DNA of 64,000 bases from positions 16,453,210-16,517,209 of the forward strand of contig JABAKD010000030.1 of assembly GCA_012845835.1 (NCBI GenBank), written 5' to 3'. The DNA is from Undaria pinnatifida (Eukaryota; Sar; Phaeophyceae; Laminariales; Alariaceae). This document shows positions 49,198 through 60,539 of the stretch, in pieces. The position numbers and the translations under genes are program-made. Under the pieces are notes generated by a model, which was not told the DNA's origin, searched no databases, and worked only from the letters and a program-made list of their open reading frames with translations. Every line of letters begins with the position of its first letter. Within the stretch, counting starts at the first letter, position 1.

Positions 49198-49770
49198 TGA
49201 GGTGCAACACACTCCTCTCAGCGGGCCTCCCTTTCGGGGAAAACGGTGGCCGGCGAAGGATATATCGTGGATGTACACAACGGACATCAAACATACCGGT
49301 ATAATAGTCTATTACGGAGGACGATAGTAAATAGGACCAAATATTGTTAGTAAAAGTAGATGAATATATAGGTTTTTCTCTTCCACGTAGGTCCTATTTA
49401 CTAGGGTCCCCCGTAATAGGTACTGGTATCTGTGAAACACCGGCAATAACAGACGGTTGGGGGGATCCGGGGCCGGATACCCGACGTATACGTTACAGAC
49501 ACAGCAGTTTGTTCCGGATCCGCGATTAACGCACGTTACGCGAAAAAAAATGCGATGCATAAATCGGGTTACCACCTCGAGGAGCTGGACCTGCACACCA
49601 CGAGCTACACCCCAATCCACGGCAGTAGTACTGTATACGGCCGCGAATACACAGTCCTCACGCGGCCTCGCAGGAAAAACGGTGGCGGGCGAAGGAAATC
49701 GTGGCTGCGCAACACGAACAGCCCTGATAAAAAACAGGTTCCAGTGCATACAACAGATAATAATATTATT
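49198..49770 (+). repeat. Dispersed repeat R7, two copies
   Basis: GGAAAACGGTGGCCGGCGAA near 49235 and GAAAAACGGTGGCGGGCGAA near 49675 are related, each preceded by an ACNCTCCTC/TCCTCACG...GGCCTC block. The preceding part at 49500-49600 (GCACGTTACGCGAAAAA, CTCGAGGAGCTGGACCTGCA) matches 50935-51030 and 51310-51410. So a repeat of about 280 bp exists in at least three decayed copies between 49.2 and 51.4 kb. Confidence 0.5.
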
Positions 49771-50189
49771 AGTCTAGTCTAGTCTACTAGTCTAGTCCAT
49801 TAGTCTCATATGTTTGCCATAATCATACTCCGGAGTATTATTTTTGCCCTCGGACAATATATATAGCGCAGAAGATAGATGCCGTTCCGCTGTAAATCGA
49901 ATATCCTTCCATGAGGCAGCAGTAGAGTGCCTAATATAATCGAATGATCGCACCATAATAATGCAGTGGTGGTATCTTCTGTCAACAATTTGCCCATTTA
50001 TTTCTTTCCTCACATAATATATCTTCTCACTTTATCTACTGTTTGTTTCCTTTCCCTATAGACTAGACTATAGTCTATGTCTTAGCTGAGAGTACCTTAA
50101 TCGACAAAACGCCAACAAAAACAACAGACATTTTTTTTCAGGATCCGCTGGATCCGCGGCATAATTTGTTCAAACGCCCCACCTACAAT
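49771..50189. other. AT-rich spacer
   Basis: Contains a TAGTCTAGTCTAGTC run near 49770-49800 and no gene. The end (50100-50165) shares ATCGACAAAACGCC and GGATCCG words with 51230-51290 and belongs to the R7 cluster. Confidence 0.4.
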
Positions 50190-50895
50190 AAAAATCGGCC
50201 AGGGTAATAAACACTTAAACGCAACTGATACCACGTCATCAACTTTCTGGCCGTCCATGACGTAGCTTTCATTCAGCCCCCCCCCCCCCCCCCGCCCCAA
50301 CGCCCCCTCCTCCCCCACCACCCGCACCATCGCCTAGACCTAGCTCCACGCGTATAGCAAACCCCTACATATATGCGATCTAAAGATGTTGGTAAAAAAA
50401 CCCTTTCTGCCCCCCCCCCTATCGCCCCCCCCCACCCCCACCCCCTCGAACGCTCCGCCCTCTCCTCACTGGTTGTACGACTTACAGGATAGGATTTATA
50501 GTTTCTCCACGCACAGATTGAGCTGCCCCCCCCCCCCCCACCCCCCCCCCCCTCTTGATCAAACCCAGGCCCCCACGTCCCTTAAAACTCCGCCCTCCCC
50601 TCACCGGTTATTCGACGTACAGGATTCACTTGATAAACTGATGCATTTCCTTCCACAGCTGTCAGATTTTGTCCCCCTCAGAAACGGGTTTTATAGTTTC
50701 CGCGCACAGACTGACTAACATCACCCTGTTGACCCGGATAGCTACAACGTAGTTGCTAGGGGGGTGTCGCCGACCTATATCCTTAATGAGGACACACAAT
50801 CCGTAATACGCGCGATCGGAGTATCACACACAGCTTGCAGAGATGAGTTTCGACAAAATATTCGATCTCACAGCTGGAGTGTATTTTCATTTTTA
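50190..50895 (-). repeat. Dispersed repeat R3, full-length copy 3 (minus)
   Basis: Starts with the diverged AATAAACACTTAAACGCAAC edge, has the C-rich tracts, and is then close to copy 1: GATAAACTGATGCATTTCCT, CCACAGCTGTCAGATTTTGT, ACTGACTAACATCACCCTGT, CACACAGCTTGCAGAGATGA, CACAGCTGGAGTGTATTTTC. It is inserted among R7 repeats. Confidence 0.7.
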
Positions 50896-50929
50896 TGATA
50901 AAACTCGACGCGCGTTTGTTTGCCGATAG

Positions 50930-51410
50930 TTTATTTCGGGTCCGGGATGGACGCTTCACATACGTTACGCTAAATGGGACGCATACGGGCACCACCCCGA
51001 GGAGTTGGACCTGGACACACCATGAACCACACTCTACCTCACAGTAGCAGCAGTAGTTTTACTATTAATAGCATGCCAAATACAGCAGTAGTACTGCTGT
51101 GTTTTGTTTTCGGCCGTGAGACGCACTCCTCAGCTCGGCTCGCGGGGAAAACGGTGAGGGGCGAAGCAAATTGTGGACGTAAAAACACAACAAACTGCAG
51201 ACATCCAGGCATCATAGATACTCGTACGGTATCGACAAAACGCCCACAGCAGACTGACATTTTGGTTGGGATCCGGGATATTATACTCGACGTACGATAT
51301 TTTACGGACAATTTATTTCAGATCTGGGATATTTGAACGTGCGTTGCGCAAAATGCGACGCACAGGGACACCACACCTCGAGGAGAGTTGGACCTGGACA
51401 CACCATGATG
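50930..51410 (+). repeat. Dispersed repeat R7, further copies
   Basis: 50935-51200 holds CATACGTTACGCTAAATGGG, GAGGAGTTGGACCTGGACAC, ACCATGAACCACAC and GGAAAACGGTGAGGGGCGAA. 51310-51410 restarts with GTGCGTTGCGCAAAATGCGA and TTGGACCTGGACACACCATG. Non-coding. Confidence 0.5.
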
Positions 51411-52060
51411 TTATGAGGCTTAGTTTGGGTAAGCTATTGGTTAAACTTTTGCAAGTGGTCAAACGGACTAATACCCCATTAGTACCTTGACAAATGGCGT
51501 CGTCGACAGACCATGTTTTTTTTTTTAGGGTCGTGGGTTTAAATCCCACCATCCACCATCCACAATACTTGGTAGTAAACATTTTCAGACTCTCCCCGGT
51601 ATCCCCAGGAAATGAAACCGCTTGGATATTGACAAAGTCCGCCCGTATATCCGGCCGACCTGCTATCCCACCGTTTCAGGGGGTAAGAGTGTTATAAGGC
51701 TTAGTTTGGGTAAGCTATTGGTTAACCTTTTGCAAGTGGTCAAGCGGATTAATACCCCATTAGTACCTTAACAAATGGCGTCGTCGACAGACCATGTTTT
51801 TTTTTAGGGTCGTGGTTTAAATCCAATCCACCATCCACAATACCTGGTAATAAACATTTTCAGACCCTCCCCGGTATCCCCAGGAAATGAAACCGCTTGG
51901 ATATTGAAAAAGTCCGCCCGTATATCCGGCCGACCTGCTATCCCACCGTTTCAGGGGGGAAGAGTGTTATAAGGCTTAGTTTGGGTAAGCTATTGGTTAC
52001 CCTTTTTGCAAGTGGTCAAACGGACTGTAATGCCCCACTAATACCTTAACAATGAGCCAC
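51406..52060 (+). repeat. Tandem tRNA-like repeat of about 280 bp (family B), 2.3 units
   Basis: Units start at about 51406, 51689 and 51965. Each has TTAGTTTGGGTAAGCTATTG, then an excellent A box TGGTCAAACGG, a T-run, and the B-box-like GGTTTAAATCC in GGGTCGTGGGTTTAAATCCC, then ACCGCTTGGATATTG and CCACCGTTTCAGGGGG. The A-B spacing of about 75 bases and the intervening T-run are too long for a normal tRNA. Probably a tRNA-derived SINE or satellite. Confidence 0.6.
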
Positions 52061-52139
52061 ACTCCACTCTACAGTAGTACTGTAAACTGGTTAGTGTACA
52101 ACTCTTGTAGTACTATTGTGCGGTGGCTGTAGTGTACCG

Positions 52140-53050
52140 GGAGGAATATATATATATATATATTTAATAGGTAGCGCGACAACCATCGCCCCGTCGAGGC
52201 CGTCCAGGAAGCGGACAACATGTATGTCGTTCAGCCCGAAACAAAAACACTTTCAAGTGTTGCATATGCGCCACGAAAGGAGGTGAGAATAGCAAACGTG
52301 GTCGGCCATCTACGGCGGCTTCGTATATGCCACCTTGTGCGGCGAGCCGCCTCGGGGGGGGGGGGGGGTATAGGCCACCTAAAAGATGGTTGCGGGAGGC
52401 TTTCTTACCACGAGTGAGAGCTTCAATGGGAAGGAGGGTGTCGCGATGTCGTCGGGAGTTCAGTATTTTTTGGCGAGTAACGTCGCCGCCTGCGGAAAAT
52501 AAAAAAAAGAAGCAGGCAGAGCGCGGGCGAGCCAGTCTGCGTTTGGGGCGGTCCCAACGCATCGTATGCGGTGGTACAGCCGATATACACCCTGCAGATG
52601 TTAGAGGCTGTGGGATATGCCGGCTCAGAACTACCGAAAAACATGCTGAGGGAGGGTGCTAGTGTTTATCTGAAGCGCAGGGCTGTCGCTTTTTCGCCGT
52701 TGTTCAATTTCGCCCTGCCGACGCCCTTCTCAGCCCGGAGCCGGGGGGAGACCAGGGTACCCTGTTCGCGCGTAACGTGGTACAGGGCTATGTACGGGTC
52801 TGTGTGTCATATTCTATCTTTTGTGTGTTGTTGTATTTGTTCTACTTTGTTTTCGACTAAACACTTCCCCCCCTCGCGGGGCTGTAGGTGTTGCCACCTT
52901 CCATGCCGGGTATTTGTCGTTTTCTCGTCTAACCCCCCGCCATGCCGATGGCCCGCGGGAGGTTTTTCGCATGACTTCTCCCTTGTGTTAGCGCCTGTGT
53001 TCCCCTCCATATCGACGAGAGCTCGCTTCGCCATAGTACCGTTTCTGGGA
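52140..53050. other. Spacer with medium frames, no gene recognised
   Basis: After a TA dinucleotide run (52149-52164), frames of 111-222 residues overlap on both strands. The longest (plus, 52571-53239) contains repeats of Pro-rich words and no known motif. I regard it as chance in GC-rich DNA. Confidence 0.35.
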
Positions 53051-53160
53051 TTGGTTTGCCGTAGAGCCTTTCCTGCCCCCCCCCGCCTCACCGGCGGTAT
53101 GTGGCAGGTTCTAGAGCCTTTTCTGCCCCCCCCCGCCACACCAGCGGCACGCGGCAGGTT
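53050..53160 (+). repeat. 53-bp tandem duplication
   Basis: AGAGCCTTTCCTGCCCCCC...CACCGGCGGTATGTGGCAGG is followed at once by AGAGCCTTTTCTGCCCCCC...CACCAGCGGCACGCGGCAGG. A looser third relative is near 52925-52965. Confidence 0.65.
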
Positions 53161-53639
53161 TTTGATGGGTGACTGTTGCCTTGTTGTAGGTTCTGCGTTT
53201 CCTTCAACTGCTTTTCTTCGCGTGTTCCCGGCTCCATAGCCAGACCGTTAGAGGTGTGGGAGTGGACTTTGACGAGCCGCATCTTCCGCTCATGGTCTAG
53301 TTCGTAGAACCGGAGTTTTCCCGAATCTCCCATATGTCTGCATATGCGGCTCATCAGGGTAGACCAGTGTTGAGATACGGCCTCAAAAGGCCTGTAATTA
53401 TCCGAATTTTAGATCATTTGGATGGGTTTCGTATGATAAGGTTGGCGTTTTATATTCGGGAAAGTTAGGAAATAGATCAGAGGCACGTGCCTCCGATCTC
53501 AGAAGCTATCCGGGGATCTGGTGGAACCGAATAAAGCTACGTATCTACGAAGGAAAAGAAAGTGAGTACTCTCCGAGGACCTGCTCAATTGGCAGACCTG
53601 CAGGGGGCACTCTGTGTCCCCCCTATTATAACCTTACAT

Positions 53640-54005
53640 ATTACAGTCCGTTTGACCACTTGCAAAAGGTTAATCAATCGCTTACCCAAACTAATCTAAT
53701 AACACTTTCCCCTCCTGAAACGGCGGGAAAGCAGGTCGGCAGGATATACGGGCGCACCTGTCAATTATCCAAGCCGTTTCATTTCCTGGGTATACCGGGG
53801 AGAGCATTTTTTAAGTTCGACATGGGGGAAGTCTGAAAAAGTTTATTATTGTGGATGGTGGGATTTGAACCCACGACCCAAAAAAAACGTGGTCTGTCGA
53901 CGACGCCATTTGTGACGTGTTGCAAGGCTTAGTTTGGGTAAGCTATCGGTTAACCTTTGGCAAGTGGTCAAACGGACTAATCCCCCACTATTAATAATAC
54001 CGTAA
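53640..54005 (-). repeat. Family B tRNA-like repeat, inverted copy
   Basis: 53640-53925 is a minus-strand unit: GTCCGTTTGACCACTTGCAA (A box), GCCGTTTCATTTCC, and GATTTGAACCCACGACCC, which on the minus strand gives a perfect B box core GGTTCAAATCC. It is permuted in the same way as the tandem units at 51406-52060. A short plus-strand head (GGCTTAGTTTGGGTAAGC to about 54005) follows directly, making an inverted junction. Confidence 0.6.
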
Positions 54006-54017
54006 CATAGGGGGGGC

Positions 54018-54056
54018 GTATTTTTCCCCATCCGCCGGAGGATAAAAAAAACAAAT
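54018..54056 (-). repeat. Dispersed repeat R2, end fragment
   Basis: TTTTTCCCCATCCGCCGGAG then GATAAAAAAAACAAATAAA: only the palindromic end and A-run of R2. It directly precedes a family-A SINE, as at 13.2 kb. Confidence 0.5.
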
Positions 54057-54069
54057 AAAAAAAATAGGG

Positions 54070-54375
54070 GGGGCGTATCAGGTTATCCTCGAGCCTGGTA
54101 TATATAGGCCAGTTTCGTGAGTTCGAATCCCCCCGAGTGCATACTCGTATAAATTCGTGGGGACTCTTTCTTGCGCACCAATTGACTTGCGGAAAGCGCG
54201 AGAGCGTGAATGAGTTAGCAACACTCGATGAAAAATCGACGAGCAGCGGGATTGCTGAACCCTATGCGCGATAAAAATTGAAAGGAATGGCCGGGGGGGG
54301 GGAAAGGGACGACACCTGTGACCACGGCTTGTCCAGAAGCTGGAAAGTAGAAGAGTGTGAAAAAAAAGAGAGAAA
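54070..54375 (+). repeat. SINE family A, full-length copy
   Basis: GGCGTATCAGGTTATCCTCG (A box region), TTTCGTGAGTTCGAATCCCC (B box GTTCGAATCC, intact), GAGTGCATACTCGTATAAAT, GACTTGCGGAAAGCGCGAGA, CACTCGATGAAAAATCGACG, GACGACACCTGTGACCACGG, TTGTCCAGAAGCTGGAAAGT and an A-run. Confidence 0.75.
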
Positions 54376-54454
54376 AAAAAGGGGGGGGGGGGGGGGGCTA
54401 CTACAAACACTTCCGGCAGCTACGGTAGGGTACGGGGACCCCTTTTAAATACCT

Positions 54455-55110
54455 TTGTTCGCAGTGGCTTGGGGTCGCTCTCGCGAGCAACCCCTGTTTC
54501 TTTGCGATCTGAAAGAGCTCGTCGTGATGTTTTGAGATCGCGATATATATCGACCCGCAATTAATGGCATGGTAAGCTACGCTGCGCAATAAAAAAATCG
54601 GCAAAAGTGTTCTCGTCCGCGAGGTAGAGGTACTGAGTCACTCACGCGAGTATGATGGTATGATAGTATGTACGGTATGATAGTATGATATTATGATAGT
54701 ATGTGTGATATGATAGTATAATGGAATGATAGCATGACGGTATGACAGTATGGTAATATGATAGTATGATGGTATGATAGTATGTATGGTATGAAAATTT
54801 GATGGTATGTATGGTATGATAGTATGATAGTATGTATGGTATGATAGTATGATAGTGCGATAGTATGATAGTATGTACGGTATGATAGTATGATAGTATG
54901 TCAGTATGATAGTAAGATAGTATGATAATACGATAGTACGATAGCACCATAGTACGTGGCCTTGTTGGGCGCAGCGTAGCAGACACTTCCTAGGCTATTG
55001 CTGATTAATAATATCGCAAAAAAATTAAAACAGCTTTAATATAAAGTTAAGATCACAAGGGAATAACGGTGGGGCACACTCGCGCGAGCGACTCCGAGCC
55101 ATTGCAAAAA
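54455..55110 (+). mobile_element. TIR-flanked non-autonomous element with internal minisatellite
   Basis: The left end GCAGTGGCTTGGGGTCGCTC then TCGCGAGC matches the reverse complement of the right end, GCAATGGCTCGGAGTCGCTC then GCGCGAG (about 23 of 27). Inside is a minisatellite of about 310 bp (54645-54955) of ATGATAGT-type words, and no ORF. A related left end lies at 4670 in ATAD3 intron 5 (TTTGCAGTGGCTAGAACC, CGCTTAGCGATCTTGAAAG, TGGTAAGCTACTGCTG). Interpretation: a non-autonomous DNA transposon; target-site duplication not confirmed. Confidence 0.55.
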
Positions 55111-55124
55111 CAGGGTAAAAAAAC

Positions 55125-55210
55125 AACATAACCCCCATACCTCATATCTTTGGTCCAGGGCCAAGAAACAACATAACCTCCATACCCCATATCTTTGGTC
55201 CAAGATCCCA
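55125..55210 (+). repeat. 44-bp direct duplication
   Basis: AACAACATAACCCCCATACC, TCATATCTTTGGTCCAGGGC is repeated as AACAACATAACCTCCATACC, CCATATCTTTGGTCCAAGAT. Adjacent and about 93% alike. Confidence 0.7.
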
Positions 55211-55239
55211 GTTTCTTTTTGGGGGGGGGGGGTGAGGGA

Positions 55240-55530
55240 AAGAGGTTTTCAACACGCGTGTTGCGATGGAGGTCGCGCTTTTCGTCTCAGACGGTTTCTG
55301 AATCACGGGGTTCTCCTTAAAACCCTAAATCGTTCAAATTTCGTCCTCCCCCCCCCCCCCGCCTCCATATTTGTCGTGGTGTATCTAAGCCATAGGATTT
55401 TCATCCCATAAAAGTTTCGTTTTTGTCTCCAAAGGTGTTTTTTTTTGTGGTTAAGACGGACGTGCCTTAAGCTCCAGAAGTGAGGATCCTCACAAAAAAA
55501 AACGATGCTGCACTGCACCGGTACCGTAGC
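55240..55530 (+). repeat. Dispersed repeat R8, copy 1
   Basis: GTGTATCTAAGCCATAGGAT, TTTCATCCCATAAAAG, TTTTTGTCTCCAAA, TTAAGACGGACGTGCCTTAA, GCTCCAGAAGTGAGGATCCT. A diverged relative with the same order lies at 60105-60300 (GTGTACCTACGAAAGCCATG, TTTTCATCCGCGATAAAGCA, GGACATGTCTTGAGCCCCCA). No ORF. Confidence 0.45.
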
Positions 55531-58320
55531 ATGTGTCTCAAGTAAGGAGTGAGGTCAAGCAAGGAAACAACCTTGCAGGGAAAATAAAGGGGGATAGCTT
55601 TCCTGCCGCAGCATGAGTCTGACTCCATGTACTGTGTTATGGGTGCAGCTTTGAAGGGGGATTGATTGATACTGGTTGATTGGTACCAGGCCTTGGGTCG
55701 GATCCCAAGCAACCACGACCCGCGAAATTGAGGGACACTTCTGGTGAGGTGTACGACGACGTGGGGTGCGCCAGCCAGCAGTTGTAAGCGCAGTCAGAAG
55801 CGACTCACGAGATGTTTTCGTGAGTTCGAACTCGCGAGCAGACACACCAAAAACGCTACCCAAATCGCTGAAAATATTTTCAATTCACGCGCGGGAGCCT
55901 AATGCGATGGGTACATCACCGACGAAAAAACGGTTTTCGCCAAATCGCCAAATAAATGCTTGCTGCTCACAAGGCGGATAATGTAACTCTCTAATAAGTG
56001 CTGTTAAAGGGCTTACCTGGTAGGGGAAGAGGAGAGAGGGACACTCGAAAAAGGGGTGGGAGTCGAAAGAAAGGACTAAAAGCACCTGAAAAGCTCTGCA
56101 TTATCGGATCTTGTTGCTGCTGCATTTTTTTTTCTAAAATTTCGAAATAAGGATCTTGTTTGTAGATGCCATACTCTGTTTTCAAGTGGTTTTGTAAGTA
56201 CGCGAAACGCCTCCATACGAGCTCCTACTCAAAATATTCCTGTGCGATCCCCCGTGGCCTTAATACGACTTCAACCCCCAAAATACTTGGCCTTAGTGTG
56301 GGGTAATTTTTGCAGCAGAAAAAATGATAAGAGGAGGTTATAGGTATTTCCTCTTGGGGTAGCCAGGAGGAGGTCCAAACAGTCGATCATTTTAACAACA
56401 AGATGCCTTGATGCTCAGAAAAGCGAAATAATGCGCCTACCTTCCATCTACCAAGATAATGCGCTCTTTTGACATTGGGAAATATCCACCGCATGCAAGC
56501 GCTTATCCTGTCGGCCCACCGGACATAATAATTCGGGCACGGGAAGGGCATGGACGACTCCAAGTTGGCAAGGTGCGTTACATGAGACTGGCATGATCCA
56601 CGGTCGCATCGAGAACATCGAGTCCATTGAGTGGGCTCGCCACAAATAAAAATCGGATCGCGGGCTCGTGTGACGAGACCAGAGCGAACCGCGGGGGCGG
56701 CGGGAGCGTAAAAATCCCGCACAATCATAAAGTTTCAGCAGCTGTCCTTGTGCAGGCGCTGTTTATCGGTTAGTGCCCAAACTATGAACAGCGGAGGGAG
56801 TTTGTGGTATGGGATCGGTAGGGGAAAAAATGCCGGGTAGAACCGAGAGGCTTCTGAGCAGGAGGCATTGGACGGCGGTAACGCAGGCCAATTCGGCAAG
56901 CCAAACTCGCGGCTAACCGGCGTACGAGTAACGCTCAACAAACAGAGACCTTAATAATCGCGGAACGCGATGTGTTTGGGAAAGGGGGCCGGGGCGGCGG
57001 CGTTCGACGAAACGTTTGGACGAGGTGTACACGGCACAGGCGGACCACACAAAATGTCCGGGAAATGATCGAACGGGGGTGGATGGGCGGGCGGGTTGGC
57101 CTGTCGCCAACACGTGATGAGGTCACCGTCGACGGGATCTTGCGACGGTGGTTGGTCGTTGGGCGGGCGGCGGCGTAGGATCTGATTGCGTGAAACCGTG
57201 TTCCGCGCGGCGTGTGTGAGATTTCCATCATGCCACCGGTGGCCGAAACCGCGTCGAAATAAAATCCGACCGAAGAAGTGACGACGAGCGCGGCCGAGAA
57301 GGCGAAAACAGCCAAACGTGGAGCGGTCGGCACAGCCAAGACTAGAGAGCGGTTGACCCTGATGAGTGACACGCGGGGCTTGCCTGAGAAACGAATGGCG
57401 GCGAATGAGAATCGGATTCCTCTACGCACCTGTCTGCGTCACAAACGCGGATGCGGAGGGCAGATAGGGAGCGTGCGCATGCATTTGAGCCCAAGAAGGC
57501 AACAGTCAGGCCCAGGAGTGCAAGGGACGGTAGTCGCCAACGGAGCGATGCTTAGAAAGGTCACCGTTGAGGCAGGGGGCGCTAGGGAACGGGGGTTCGG
57601 CATTTATGGGCAATAGCGAGAAGAAAAAAAACACGATATTTTTGCCTTCATATCCCGCATAGAGCAGGGGCGTTGCCTGAGGGTGTTGTGGGCGGGATGG
57701 CAGGTGCAAGGAGTTTTTCGCACGAACAAGTGTCGGCCGGGCCACGATAGGTTGGGAAAAAGCAGAGATAGCTATTCCAGGGAGCAAACCATTGCCGAAA
57801 CCCTGAAGCCCCCCCCCCCCCACCTGTAGAGGATGCAGCGGGTGCTGCGAGCACAGTGGACGGCGGGATCTCTCGACAGCACGTTGTGGTTGTCGATTAG
57901 AGGCAAACCGTGGGGGGACGCACGGCGGGCAAGGGTGACACTTTCTCTGGATGGAGCTCGGAGGATGGCAACGCTCAATCGCGGTCCGCGTGTACGAAAC
58001 GCTTGGATTTCGGAGGTAGAGAGGGGAACCTGGCAAAAACGCGACTCTCCGGTTGATGGGGATTACTCCGCCCAAACCAGCGCCCGCTGGAGGGTTTCCA
58101 GAAGGCAGAAGCGGATGGAACAACTGCTTTCTCTACGCTATGTGGGTGGGTTGTTGCTGGTCAACGCTGACGCCCGCAGCCTTCGATGCTAACGTCGCGG
58201 TAACGGCGGGACGGGGAATGGTCGACGACGGCGTCGTAGTGAACGTTAGACAAAGGACGGTGACTCCGGTATGTCGGCGAGGAGCTGGGTTGCGGTGGTT
58301 TCCTCAGAGGGCGAAAACGC
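55531..58320. other. GC/CpG-rich spacer, no gene recognised
   Basis: From about 56.9 kb the DNA is rich in GC and CpG and has overlapping frames of 60-205 residues on both strands (for example plus 57278-57616, minus 56935-57429 and 57506-58123). None shows motifs of a known family, and none can be extended through splice sites in a convincing way. A decayed mobile element or an unknown gene is possible. Confidence 0.35.
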
Positions 58321-58327
58321 GCTATTT

Positions 58328-58410
58328 AACCCATTTCCGACTCCGAAAAACTATCCTAGTCTAACTCCAAGTGTTTTGTCCCTATGTCGGGAGTGCGGTG
58401 CTAAAAGGGT
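58328..58410 (+). repeat. MITE-like element R4, decayed copy
   Basis: TTTAACCCATTTCCGACTCC at the left and GGTGCTAAAAGGGTC at the right keep the inverted ends and the roughly 85-bp length. The interior has diverged. Similar words (CTCCTTTAC ... TATAACCCCTT) continue to 58510 and may be a second copy. Confidence 0.4.
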
Positions 58411-58784
58411 CAACTCCTTTACATCTTCACCCGCCTTTATGGGGCATACACTACTCGGAATTAGTATATATTTCTGTGTTCGGTAGCAAAACGGTTATAG
58501 TTATAACCCCTTCCCAGAAGTGCACCGACACTGTTTTTTTGGGCAGAGTACATGAACTTTTCCCACAGTAGATTATTTTTTGCCGTCCGCTTTTTAGCCG
58601 CACCCCCCGCTCATTTGGCCGCACCCCCCGCTCATTTTGAGGAAAGCCTATTCTCTGATAATTTTTGTGTGAGATACGGGTTTGGCGCAGAAAAAGAGGC
58701 GTCGCTCTATAGAAGCGAGGTGGATGGCCAAATTCGGTTGATCGGCCCCGGAAGGAAATTCCTACAGTAGAAGAGTTACCCAGG

Positions 58785-58920
58785 ACAGGACATTGCAGCA
58801 GTGAGGTTGCTGAACCCTGTGGGCGATAAAATTAAAAGGCACGTACCGGGAGGGAGAAAGGACGGCACCCGTGACCACGGCTTGTCCAGAAGAAGGAAAT
58901 TCAAACGTGACAAAAAATAA
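58785..58920 (+). repeat. SINE family A, 5'-truncated decayed copy
   Basis: GAGGTTGCTGAACCCTGTGG, GCGATAAAATTAAAAGGC, GACGGCACCCGTGACCACGG, CTTGTCCAGAAGAAGGAAAT, then an A-rich end. Confidence 0.65.
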
Positions 58921-60104
58921 ACAACTATTGACGGAAACGAGGTATGTATCGGCAAGGTCACCCGAGCGCCCACCCTGACAATCCTTCGGCTGAACGTTAG
59001 CTGGAGGGGTGTTGCACGACCCACGTCGTGGCATCTCCTCCGGGGAGGGATCTTGACCTTGTACGTCCGTGAACACTACTGGAATCACTCGAATGTATCG
59101 CACGCACAGGGGCGGAGGCTGAAACCGAGGACGGTGCCACTGTCGTCGTGAGTGGAGGTGTAGTCGCTGAAGACTCTGACACTCTCGCTGGTCGTCTTGG
59201 CGTAGCGAACGGGCGTCGCGCTGCCCCCTTGCAGCTTGCTTGGCCGGGGATTCGAAAAAAAGCGCGTTGTACAATGGTATATCTGAGACAGAAAAAACCC
59301 AGAGGAATCGCGCTTTTTGTGGATAGTAATTTCGCGGAACGAATAAACTACTCCCGTGCCCCAAACCCAAGGCAATCGGCCACGCTGTCATATGTAGGGG
59401 GGCAAGTCTGGGTCTCAGGGGCGGGCCGAAGGGAGGAGAGTGACCTATGAACGCGACTAGGCAACAGCCGGGGCTGTCCTCACAGGGACCAGGAGCTCGG
59501 CGCTGGATTGCTGCCGCGGGCAAAACGCATCGTGAATGGTACGGTGGCAACATCGGGGTTAACTTTTCAACGAGTGAGAGCCCGAAGCTCGTCCGTATCG
59601 GGAAGAAAATAGTTTGCGGTGGTGCGTGGCGGGTGCCCTCGCGGGGGCAAGGATCTCGGCGCTCGACCATTCATGACAAGTCGCTTGGCTTGGCGGTAAC
59701 AGTGGGGGGTGTGTTTGCCGGGGACAGATGCTTCGCACTTGTCACTCGGCGGTGAATTTGCCGCGGTGGGGGCGGCTATTTTTTTAGGAATACGGGGGAG
59801 CTCGGTGCTTGCCTGCCTCCGGCGCAGAAAAATTAATCATCGTGTATCGACAAGCTACTAAGACAAAAAGGTGTGCACAATTTTGGTTTTTGTGAGACTT
59901 CTCCTTCGAGGAGTGCTGTTATACCTAACCTGTACCTAACCTATGCCTAGACCTTAAGACGTTTTTCGAGTAAAGTTAAAGTGCAACGCGATGACCAAAC
60001 CCGTGGCCTATCATAGGGACGCGTGGTACGATATAGGTATACCTTTTTTAAGCTATTTTTATTTCTGAATGCCGGCGCTTCTTAACCAAAAATCGTCGGA
60101 AATA
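58921..60104. other. Spacer without recognised genes
   Basis: Frames of 80-300 residues on both strands overlap. The 302-residue minus frame (58762-59670) runs into the SINE and has no motif. Nothing else is supported. Confidence 0.35.
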
Positions 60105-60300
60105 GACAATTTTGTTTTGCGTGATTCTCGTCGTGTACCTACGAAAGCCATGCGATTTTTCATCCGCGATAAAGCAGGTTTATTTTTCTCCAAATCAGTT
60201 TTTGGGCTAAGAAGGACATGTCTTGAGCCCCCAAAGTTGAGGAACCTCAGACAAAAAAGTGGTGCACCTCTCTATCGTAGAACGCGTCTAGGTACACCAA
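60105..60300 (+). repeat. Dispersed repeat R8, copy 2
   Basis: Diverged relative of 55240-55530, same order of blocks and same orientation; see that entry. Confidence 0.4.
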
Positions 60301-60539
60301 AAAAATATCCCTAAAAGCTAAAACCTGAATGGCATTTACGACGATTTTATGAACAGGTTAAGGATTCCCGTCTTTCAGAAACGGCCTTCGACAAAAAGTC
60401 GTATACCTTAGTACCTTAGTACAGTACCTCAATCGTAGCATGGGGCCGTAAACACAACGCGTCCTTCCGTTTTTCCCCTGCCGTGTCTTGTTTCAATCAA
60501 TGCTTGGTCTTCCTCTCTGGGCACCTCTTCCCTCACCCC

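Noticed and set aside
52571..53239. 222-residue plus-strand frame
   Set aside because: Contains a 53-bp duplication and biased Pro/Phe/Ser composition, no known motif, no splice context.
58762..59670. 302-residue minus-strand frame, the longest frame in the window
   Set aside because: Its 3' part lies in the SINE at 58785-58920 and the rest has no motif; likely chance in GC-rich DNA.
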